Shown piece after piece: positions 47,836 to 56,618 of a DNA stretch of 64,000 nucleotides (the stretch's first letter is position 1; each line of letters opens with the position of its first letter). A program made the position numbers and the translations under genes. The stretch is from NCBI GenBank assembly GCA_018136815.1, contig CM030931.1:6716399-6780398 (forward strand), read 5' to 3'. Origin of the DNA: Isochrysis galbana. Taxonomy: Eukaryota; Haptophyta; Isochrysidales; Isochrysidaceae. The notes beneath the pieces were generated by a model. That model was not told where the DNA came from, made no database searches, and worked only from the letters and a program-made list of their open reading frames with translations.

Positions 47836-50800
47836 ATGCCGACGTCGGCGGAGTCGTCGTCGGCTGAGGCTGAGGCGGTGCGGCTGTACGAGTGGGGTAG
47901 CGCGCATGCGGATGGGCATCGGCTGGCACGGGCAGAGATGCTCCTCCGGCGCTCTGGTTTGCGTACGCCTCGCTCGGCCTTCTACCTTGGCCTCACGCTG
48001 AGTGCCCTTGGCCGACCGAAAGAGGCGGCGTCTGCGTACGCTGCTTGCCTTGCGCTGGACCCCGCGTCTGTCGAGGCGCACGAGAACCGCGCGATCGCTC
48101 TTACCCACGCCGGACAGCCAGCACAAGCAGTCGACGCACTGCGCGCCGCCCTTGCCCTTGAGCCCAGGCCAGCAGCGCTGGTCAACCTCGGCTCGATGCT
48201 ACTTGAGTACCGTGCAGTGCGCCAGATGCGTGAGTCTAGGGAGGGGGCGGTGGAAGAGGCCATGCGGCTGTATGCGCAGGCATTGGAGCTGGACCCAAGA
48301 TCAGCTCGCACATACTATGATATTGGACGATCTCTGCAGCTGTTCTCGACGGATGTAGCCCGTTCGGACAAATGCGGGAGTGCACAAGCCTGTGCTTCTG
48401 ATTCCTCAACCAGTCCAGACGCAGACGCTGGGGCCAAAGACCTCAGCATTAGTAATAAAGCAATCTGCCCGAATAGTCCTGCAGCTTGCTTTGCCAAGGC
48501 GCGTTCTCTTGCTGTCGCTGCCTGGCGGGAAGCAACAGGTTGCGATCGAGCGGGAACAGCTAGAGTCCACCAAGAGCAACATGGGCCTCGCAAATACGGT
48601 GCCGGGGCTGCTGCTGAGTTCGCAGGAGATGCACCTGCTTTAGTACGTTCGCGCATTCTGAGCCAAGGGGGCGATATTTACCGTGCAGAGCTTCCAGTGA
48701 TTCGCGAGGCCGAATCGGATCGACGGCTGACCCAGACTTTGGGTATGCAAGCAACTGCTAGCGAGAATTGGCCTGATATGTCCCCTCGTGCCAATGATGC
48801 TCAATCATGCGATGCTCTGTCCGGGGAAAGTACTACTCATCAAAAAATGCAAAGGCAGCATCAAAGCCACAGAGGTTCTTGTGGTACTGCAAAAGAGAAG
48901 CGCAAAAGAAGAACAGAAGCCAAGCAGCCCGACGCATGGCCGAACCTCGTCTTCACGGAGAGAGACACAATTGTGCATGAACTCCGTGAGCACCCGCTTC
49001 CATGCTCCACAAGTGGTTGCGTTTGGGCCTTTTGCGTCGTCCCTTTCCCAGCCCCGACCTCACGCACGCGCTCTCGCCGCTGGAACGATGCAGTCGCATT
49101 GCCATTACCAACGATGCGAATTTGAGACAATCCACCCTAGCGCCCTTGCTTTGAATGCCCTTGCTCTGAATGCCCTTGCTCTGAATGATGGCCGTTCTGG
49201 TCGCTTTTGTGCTTAGGCGATGTTTGGGTATCGGGCAACGAGGGCATCATTTCTGATGACATGTGCAATCTATACTTGACCTCACACGCTACAGAGATGC
49301 CACTTCACGACGCATTGCCAATGCTTCCTGTCGGCCGACGGCACGAGGATAAGAGAATTAGGTACATCGGATATCTCGAGGAAGAGCACTTCGCACACGA
49401 GGCCGCGGAGCTTATGGGGAAACGGAGTTTCGATGAAGCGCCACCGGTGGTTTCGCTGGTCCAACTCTTCGCGCCAAACTTCTACTCGTTCACGGCAGAT
49501 GCGCTCTCACGTTTGAACCTCATCTTGTCTGGCCTCTCGACTACAGATCGTGAAAAGCTAGTGGTGGCCATTCCAAGCAACGGCGGCCGTTTGCGCAACT
49601 TCATGTGGCCTTTACTGTCTCTCTTTGGAATCAACAAGGGCAACTCTGTGCCCTACCCAATCCGTTCCGTACGTCAAGTGGTGTCCACTGGGGTTGATGA
49701 TGCTTCCGCCCCGAGGCTGCGAGCGAAGCGTTTCCTGCTACTTGATTTCGTCCCGGTTCGATCAGACTGGAGGGTCGACACGGCCCATCTTCCTTCCCGT
49801 TATGCGTTGCGCTCCCTCCGCGAGTCTCTTCTCTTTCATCTCGGTCTTTCTCAATTTCGTGAAATGGATGACGATCTTAGGGTGGATAGCAAGGCTGGGA
49901 AAGCGTCGCAAGCGTCCGAGGGCACGCAACACAGGAAGAGGCTGCTCTATATTCGTCGTTCGACCGCAGCGGTTCGGCGGATTTCCAATGAGGAGGCGAT
50001 GCTGGAGATGATATCTGCCGAATTGGATTGGTGTTCACGCCATAATGGCGGTATATGGAGGGAAGAGCCGATTGGCGTTGAGTCCACAACCAGCTACGAG
50101 GAAGATGGCATGCGAGCCCCGGTCATTGAGTGTGAGCTTCGTGTCTTGGATGACGTTTACCCGCTTCCTTTGTTCCAAACGGCCCGGCTCATGAGCTCTG
50201 CAGACGTCGTCTTGGGAGTTCATGGAGCCGGCTGGGCGAATTTATTGTTTTGTGTGAGAAAGCGAACATCCGCCGTGGAGCTTGCATTACCGGAGTCACA
50301 TGCAATCTATACGGCCCACTTAGCTGCGGCGTTGGGGCTTAGTTTCGAGGCCGTAGCACTTCGCGGGGCAGGCCTTCATTCAGCAGCGAAGGTGAGGGCT
50401 CCGATCGCACGGCTGAAGGACGCTTTGCGCCGCGCGCTGCGGTGGGCGGGCAGCTCCGATTGGGCCTCAGAGTCTTCCAATGTCGTCTCCGCTACGAATC
50501 GCGCTGCAAGTGCAATGATCGAATTTGCCTCATCGAACGTATACCATCACGAAAGACTGAAGGCCCCATCTCATGAGCTCGTCGTCGCTCGCTTTGATGA
50601 GGACCCTAGCTGGTGTCGCCCGTACAATTGCACCGTGTACAACAAGGGCTCCCCACTTGTTGGAGTCCTTGGCCGATTCCGTGTGGTCGAACTGCCAAAC
50701 ATTGGGCGCGAATCTCATACATGGCTATGGCATATTACCCATCGTTGGAGAAATGGTTTGGCCGATCGCACCACGTTCATGCAGGCCGACCCGCACGACC

Positions 50801-51357
50801 ACTTGCTACCTGGTGTAGACATTTCATTTTATGTTAACTCGTCCTCCGACGTTTTCATGCCTATTACTGCGGCAGCTACAGTCGACTTGCGTCGGCTTGC
50901 GCATCGCGACGGCTTCGCGCCGTTCGCGCCCTTTGGAGGAGAATTCTCCGAGCCGTTCGAGAAATGGCGAGCTCGTAATCGGGCAAGGCTTCGAGTGCTC
51001 CTCCAACCCAGCGCCTTTTGGCACAAGCGAGGCGGGTACAACCAATCGTTACTGCCACCCTCTTTCGACCGGCAATCTGCGATGCCTTTGCTAGATCAGC
51101 CCCTGCATTGGGTGACAGCTCGAGCGCGAGCGCAACGCAGCCGTAAGTTTGCCACTTTTTGGCGTGACTTCCTTGGTATTGCTCCACCGCCTGTGCTCTA
51201 TCACGCCCAAGGAGCTCAATTCACGCTGTCTAAGTCTGCGATCCTGCATCGTCCGTACAGCTTGTACCGCACCTTGTTAGATGAATTGCGCGGGAAAGAT
51301 CCCGCCGCAGGGTATTACTTAGAGCTTATGTGGTGGGAGATCTTTGTTGGCTTGTGA
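47836..51357 (+). CDS. TPR - GT61 glycosyltransferase - DUF3431 fusion protein
   Basis: Exons 47,836-49,012 and 49,217-51,357 (GT-AG, phase 1), about 1,105 aa. The first 180 residues are TPR repeats (FYLGLTLSALGRPKEAASAY, then AIALTHAGQPAQAVDALRAA). After a low-complexity spacer, exon 2 has a GT61-type domain: LFAPNFYSFTADALSRLNLI, then DVVLGVHGAGWANLLF (the HGAG motif near 50,220). The C terminus from about 50,580 is DUF3431: FRVVELPNIGRESHTWLWHI and TTFMQADPHDH. GT61 enzymes transfer O-GlcNAc or xylose in the ER or Golgi; DUF3431 occurs in fungal and algal putative glycosyltransferases. No signal peptide is seen at this start, so an upstream exon or a cytosolic O-GlcNAc-like role are both open. 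Confidence 0.85.
49140..49192 (+). repeat. 15-bp tandem repeat inside the GT61 gene intron
   Basis: Three units of (G)AATGCCCTTGCTCTG lie 25-75 bases before the 3' splice site at 49,216. They form the pyrimidine-containing part of the intron end. Confidence 0.7.
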
Positions 51358-51450
51358 GCTTGCTTGTGAGGGCGATGGAGTCACCAAATAAATAACAAAT
51401 CCGGTTAGTACTACCGCTGAGATTGTAGCATTGTAGTTGTAGTAGTGCAA

Positions 51451-51790
51451 CTATCGATAAAACGATAGGGGCATTGAGAGCGCGCGGCTCGTGGCTCCCC
51501 ACTTCTGTCGACGTTCAGGCCGCCCAGCGCGGGCGATGCGCCCAGGGAAACGCCGATGTCGCCGAGGCGCCAACGCGCCGCCGACGAGCTCAATCAATTA
51601 CGCGCGAGCAATCGCGCGTGCCTGCCCCCGTTGCATGTGAACATCACAGCAAGGCAGCCCATGCAAAATGCCATGCAGCAACACAACCATAACCACGCAA
51701 CCACTCGCTCGCCACTCGCCACTGGCAAGCCCACACCACACCACCATCCACCACAAGGTCGCGTCCCGTCGAAAGTGGACAATCAAGTTT
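51451..51790 (+). mobile_element. LINE 5' fragment, degenerate
   Basis: Starts with hairpin CTATCGATAAAACGATAG (51,451-51,468) and GGGGCATTGAGAGCGCGCGG, a decayed form of GGGTCATGGAGCGCGCGCC. It continues with CCGATGTCGCCGAGGCG and a His/Thr/Asn-rich stretch like the ORF1 start at 8,033. The start codon has changed to ATT. Only the 5' end is present. Confidence 0.6.
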
Positions 51791-52217
51791 AGTTTCATTT
51801 TCTTTGTATCGAGAATGTGAATTATTTAACGTGAACCGGCCAGCAAGCAGCAAGCAGCAAGCTAGCATATATAAAATATACCCAATTCGAACCTTACTCG
51901 TTACTCACGAGCGAGAGCGAGCCAATGCCAATGCGCAAGTGCAAGTACGCGGCTTGCCGTGCTTCTCGACACTCGACACACACATGGCAGAGGCCGTTCC
52001 ACGTCGCCTACAGGTCCTCCGTGTGCACCGTCAGGTTCTTGCCACCTCAGCCACCGAGCTGCTAAACTTCTGGCCTTGGCCTTGCTGCACACTGCGTTAT
52101 CCCATGTGCATAATACCACTGGGGGGGGGAGCGGCCGGGGGGGGGGGGGTTCCGGATCTATGGCGGGAAACAAAGGAGAGAACGAGAGAAAGAGGGAGGA
52201 GAGGGAGAGAGGGAAGC
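51791..52217. other. Upstream region of the SpoU gene
   Basis: AT-rich at 51,800-51,890 with AGCAAGC repeats, then ordinary sequence; G runs at 52,122 and 52,138 and purine-rich leader before the start codon. No separate gene is supported. Confidence 0.4.
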
Positions 52218-53739
52218 ATGGTCGAAGTAAAGAAGGAAGAGGAGAGGGCAGGGATGGCCGACGCGGACGTGAGAGAAGAGCCGCAGCGCTTCTCTCGCCT
52301 CGACGATGGAAGTGCGGCAGCGGAGGCAGAGCTCGCTGTAGAGGCGCAGGCGAACGAGGTGCGACGGCTCAAGCAGACGGGCTTGAATAATAGGCACCCG
52401 GCTGTCGTGGCAGCAGTCGCCGAGCTCAAGCGGCTCAGGGCCCTTGTGCGGCCGGAGGCGGCCCTTGCGAGAGAGGGATCCGCGCGAGAGCTCTGCGTAC
52501 AAAATAGCTCTATTGCCGACGAGCCGGATGCTGACCTCGCCGACTTCCTGCTCGTCCGCAAGAATCGCGATGCGTGCATACATTGGCTGCTCACGTTCGC
52601 TCAGCGCATTGAGAGGACATGGTGCGCTTGCCAACCCTGTTACATGTTTTCAAGCGGCTGACCATCCCATCACCTCGGTCGACACCATGCTGTCCTTGCT
52701 TTTCTCATTCATAATGCCGTCAATTTGCGTCGATTCCGCAGGAACGACGGTATTGATGCTCGTTTGGCATCTCTTCGCACTCTGCGCCAATGCCTAGAGT
52801 CTCTAGCTGACCATCCGCACACCGATTGCCGTGAGCTCGCAGCCTTGGCACCACGAATGCTCCACACTCTAGACTTCTCGGAGCGCCACTTCTTGAATCT
52901 CATGCTGCCAATTGAACGAAGATATTCACGTGGGGTCAGGGATGAAGATTTGTTGATCACATTTCCAGTAACTACAGACGATGCTTTCCCCTGTAGTGCC
53001 AATACAGACGCCTCACTGAGGGACGCTGCATATGCAAATGGGCCCTCCATAGGCGCAGCCGCGAGCGGTGGATGCGTGCATACAGCCCTGCCTCTGATAA
53101 TTGTTTGCGACCACCTGCGGTCCGCCTTCAATGTTGGATCTATTTTTCGGACTTCAGAGTGCATGGGAGTGAGCGAAATTTTGCTCTGTGGCTATACAGC
53201 AACACCTGAGGACGCGCAGGTGGTCCGCACCTCGATGGGAACCCACGCCATCGTTCCATGGACCTGGAAAAGGTAGGCGGCGAAACGATGGCCCTGGAAT
53301 AGGGTTGATGGTTGGGCGCATGCGAAAATGCGCAAACTTGAGCGATGTTATTTCTCCTGTCCTCCGCCTTTGCCTGTGCCTTACTCGTCTTGCTCACCAA
53401 TGACATGGCCAAGACTCCAAGCCCTCTTGATATGCCCCGCTGTACCACAGGCGCACGGAGGAAGCAATAGAGGGTCTGCACAGCAGAGGAATCCCGGTCA
53501 TAGCGCTCGAGACTGTAAGCAGCGCTCCTTTCGCCCACGGCTTTTCCTTTCCGAAACCACCCATTGGTTGTGCCCTCCTATTGGGCAATGAGAGATATGG
53601 CGTGGCTCCCGAGCTTTTAGCACTGTGCGATGGCGTGGTGCGGCTGCCATGCCGAGGTGTCAAGAACTCTCTTAATGTTGCGGTGGCCCTTGGGATGTGC
53701 GCTCACGAAGTCTCAAGACAATGGAATTTGAATTTCTAA
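52218..53739 (+). CDS. SpoU/TrmH-family RNA 2'-O-methyltransferase
   Basis: Exons 52,218-52,621, 52,742-53,272 and 53,451-53,739 (GT-AG, phase 2 at both introns), 407 aa, or 395 from the second ATG at 52,254. The N-terminal part has a helix pair (ANEVRRLKQTGLNNRHPAVV, ELKRLRAL) that resembles a WHEP or RNA-binding element. The catalytic domain has motif 1 LIIVCDHLRSAFNVGSIFRT (the N and R that bind SAM and RNA), motif 2 LLGNERYGV and motif 3 RLPCRGVKNSLNVAVALG. It folds as a knotted SPOUT dimer and methylates ribose 2'-OH in tRNA or rRNA. The introns fall outside the motifs. Confidence 0.9.
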
Positions 53740-54060
53740 ATGAAATCTTGTAGCTACCCACGGCTCATAGGCAAAGTATAGCTTTTGGTTCGTATGTAGT
53801 ATGCTTGCCCCCCTTTCCCTCCCTTGTTAATTGTTCATGCGTATTTGGCGCAACGCCCCCTCCCGTTCGTTTCCTTCCTCCTTTGGCTTTCCCAACCATT
53901 CACCATCCACGAAAGGTCGTTTGCCTTCATTTGTGAGTGCGAGGAGGGCGGCGTCGATGGCCACTTCAGCGGCGACGGGGGTTCGTCTCTCCGAGGGGGG
54001 ACGAGCGTGAGGTGCTGTGTGAGATCCGTCGCGGGTATAAAGCGCGCTGGCGGAGCAATG
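53740..54060. other. Intergenic
   Basis: No gene is supported. The end of this stretch (REVLCEIRRGYKARW near 54,015) may be a decayed start of the helicase remnant that follows. Confidence 0.35.
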
Positions 54061-54375
54061 GCCGACCGACGTGGTGGTGCTCGTGCCCTACGTGGCGATG
54101 CGCGAGGCGGTGCTCGCGCTCGCGCCGTCCGAGGGCGTGCGCGTCTCGACGGTCGACTCCTTCCCAGGCAAGCAAGGAGGCCGACGCGGTGGTGGTGTGC
54201 GCGGTGCGCACCGGCGGAGAGCTCGGCTTCTAGGCCGACGCGCGCCGGCTGACGGTGGCCCTCACCCGCGCCCGCCACGCGCTCCGCGTGCTGGGCGCGT
54301 GGGGCGGGTTTGCGGAGGGCACGCCGCTCGCCGAGCTCGCGGCCGACGGGCGCGCGGGGGGGTCATGCTGTGAGC
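54061..54375 (+). pseudogene. UPF1-like SF1 helicase C-terminal fragment
   Basis: VVVLVPYVAMREAVLAL and VRVSTVDSFPGK match the AAA_12 part of UPF1-type helicases (TPY...Q and TVDSFQG). A frameshift near 54,175 changes frame, then ADAVVVCAVRTGGELGF meets an in-frame TAG, followed by ADARRLTVALTRARHALRVL (the RRLNVALTRAR motif). The Walker A half is absent. With one shift and one stop in about 100 codons it is a decayed fragment of a helicase gene. Confidence 0.75.
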
Positions 54376-54766
54376 GGCCTACGCACACCGAGAACCACCG
54401 GTGCCGGTGCGTCGGGTCGGCGCGGTGCAGCGCGAGGGCGTTGAAGTGCACGCGAGCCTCCTCCTTGCCGTCGTGCAAGAGCACGTGCACCGGACCATCG
54501 CGCGCGGAGAGTGCTCGCTCAACCGTTGTCACGTCGACCTCCACCGGCTGGATCAGCTCCTCCGAGTAGGGTCACGCCGCCGAGCGTCGTCGCGCAGCGT
54601 CCTGAGTACCCCAAGCCCTGAGTCCCCCGATTGATCCTTTCGAGTCTACGAGTTCCTACGAGCCCCTAGCACGCGGCAGCCGTTCGCCGTATCATTTCTC
54701 ACGCCTTCAATCCTCTCCGTTCCGTGTTATGTGCATGTGCCCTTCACCTTCACCCGTCAATTCCAA
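54376..54766. other. Intergenic
   Basis: No gene is supported. 54,600-54,700 has GAGT-rich sequence (CCCTGAGTCCCCC, CGAGTCTACGAG) like the leader at 22,080-22,120 of the retroelement. Confidence 0.35.
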
Positions 54767-55096
54767 ATGTCCGATCCTTTCTTTCTCCGGTCTCCCGGTG
54801 AGCCCTTCCCGGACTCTCCGGATGAATCGTGCGCCGCGCCAGCCGCCGGTGCGCCTTCGAGAGCCGTTTCCAAAGAGGAAACGAACGCTTCGCTCGGACG
54901 TACATCAGCCACAGACGGACGACATGGAGCACACAATATAACAATACAGGAGGCCCAACCCTTCAACCTTCAACTCCAAGACGAGGACGGTGGGAGGGGT
55001 TGGCGCGTGCTATGGGCGGTGGGGCGGGTGGATGGGGTTAAAGAGTTCCACCCGTTTTTTTTGGTAAGCGATAATCAATGTAGACATCGGATATAG
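54767..55096 (+). CDS. Hypothetical short ORF, possibly retroelement gag start
   Basis: 109 aa from MSDPFFLRSPGEPFPDSPDE. Pro/Ser/Glu-rich N terminus like the disordered start of Gag at 22,236, and the leader before it is similar in style. It may be spliced: TTTTTTGGTAAGCG near 55,060 looks like a donor. No domain is recognised, so this is a weak call. Confidence 0.25.
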   Translation: MSDPFFLRSPGEPFPDSPDESCAAPAAGAPSRAVSKEETNASLGRTSATDGRHGAHNITIQEAQPFNLQLQDEDGGRGWRVLWAVGRVDGVKEFHPFFLVSDNQCRHRI

Positions 55097-55239
55097 TAGT
55101 ACTACTAGCTGCTAGATATAATAATGTATGTAGGGCAACCACACACTGTGCACTGCGATGATCCGGCCACGGAAGCTACCACCTTAAGCACCATTTGTAA
55201 ACAGTACTCCGCACGTATTGCGATGAAGATGGTTGGTGT

Positions 55240-55345
55240 TGTGTTGTATGTGTGAGGATTCGCACTCGCCTACGCATGCTTTCGGAATACACATAGTGAG
55301 GGTTCGATCTCGCCTATACATTCTTTCGGAATACATGTAATTAAA
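55240..55345. repeat. Short tandem repeat with tRNA B-box-like word
   Basis: Units of about 42 bp contain CTTTCGGAATACA, AGTGAGGGTTCG and CTCGCCTA(T/C). One unit recurs at 56,090-56,142 beyond family A copy 6. GGTTCGATCTC in the second unit is close to the pol III B box GGTTCGANNCC, but no A box is seen at the right distance. Confidence 0.6.
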
Positions 55346-55409
55346 CCTTTTAATAGTCTCACCGCACACGCGGCCGTGGACCCTCTACGTTCTACTCACG
55401 TAGGAAAAG

Positions 55410-55620
55410 TTTCTACACCCCCACTCCCCCGGCCCTTCTCCCCCCGCCATAAGGCGACTCCCCCCGTGCACTACTAGGGGGATCGGGGTGAAGGGCTCAG
55501 ATATGGTCCGGTGGCCCGCGCCTTCCCCCGGTGATCATTCCCCCCCTTCCTCCTGTGTCTCCGAGTGGGCGGCGGTCTCAGCCCCGACTTATCCTGTAAA
55601 CAGGTGCGGGACTTACCTAT
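55410..55620 (+). repeat. Dispersed short repeat family B, copy 2
   Basis: Starts CACCCCCACTCCCCCGGCCC, identical to the start at 62,790; then GTGCACTACTAGGGGGAT, CTCAGATATGGTCCGGTGG and CCTGTAAACAGGTGCGGGAC. It adjoins family A copy 6, repeating the arrangement at 18.4 kb. Confidence 0.65.
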
Positions 55621-55639
55621 TTTTCGGTGAGCGGAGCTC

Positions 55640-56092
55640 TCGCTCCGCCCACCCCCTTCTCCGCGCTCTCTCTCCCCTCTCCTGCGACACTCGCGATGGC
55701 GCGCCTGCGGCAGGCCTGCAGCTGCCCCTGGCGACCCCTGGAGGCTCCTGGATGCCAGCTCTGGGGGCAGAGGAGGCTGGTGCTGGGCCCTGGTCTCCCC
55801 TACCTCTCCCTCGCTGGCGCTCCTAAGCCTCTGGGGCCCCCAATTTGCACCTGTCTGCCTGTCGACCAGGGGGGGAGGGGGGTTGGAGCGATGGGCTGGT
55901 CACGAGGGGCCAGGATGGGCGAATGGGGCGAGCCTGTGGGGACGGGAGTGGGTCAGTAGGGCAGTGGCCTCCTGGCAAGCCATCAGGCGTACCAGGAGGA
56001 TGGGTGGTTCCTCCCACATGGCAGGGGAGGAGTGGAGAGAGGGGGGGGCTCGTGCCCCCCCATGGGTCAACCAAGTATAAACTTAGTTGCTT
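55640..56092 (-). repeat. Dispersed short repeat family A, copy 6
   Basis: Minus-strand reading starts AACTAAGTTTATACTTGG (stem with one G-U pair), then a GC hairpin around GGGGGGGCACGAGCCCCC, CTCTCTCCACTCC, GCTTGCCAGGAGGCCACTG, and ends with AGCGAGGGAGAGGTAGGGGA and AGCCTCCTCTGCCCCCAGAG. Longest copy in the window. Confidence 0.65.
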
Positions 56093-56142
56093 TCGGAATA
56101 CATGTAGTGAGGGTTCGCACTCGCCTATGCATTCTTTCGAAG

Positions 56143-56618
56143 GCATAAATTCCTTATCCTTACACGGTATAAAGATCTCCAGCATCAGCTGTACCCCTGT
56201 ACAAAACCACAAAACAACACACGGACTGGACGCAGCTACGGCTTGAGCACTATGTTTCTTAGCAGTAGTAATAGGCAATGTTGCTTGAGCTTCACTGTAG
56301 AGTGCGTTGGGCCCTCAGCACGTAGTCCGTGGTTGTGTGCGGTCTACGCGGCAATTACGCCTCTCTGAGTGTGCGCATCCCTGAACACGCATGCTTGGCA
56401 CCTTCCAAGATGAGAGCTGTACTTTGCACTTCAGTTTGGGTCATTTGGCGAAGATGCTAGTCGGAGCTTTCTCGTCCATATGATGTGCTCGAGGCTGGAC
56501 ACATCGATGCATGTGAATTGAGTGATTCGCCTATTTCCATGATGGCCGAGAGAGACCCCATTGCCTTGTCTCGACTTCGTGATACACGATGCTCCCATAA
56601 TTTTAAGGGCCACGCACT
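56143..56618. other. Intergenic, 3' flank of homeodomain gene
   Basis: No gene, RNA or strong repeat is seen. Confidence 0.4.

Noticed and set aside
55290..55320. tRNA gene suggested by GGTTCGATCTC
   Set aside because: No cloverleaf or A box can be drawn around it; it is part of a tandem unit.
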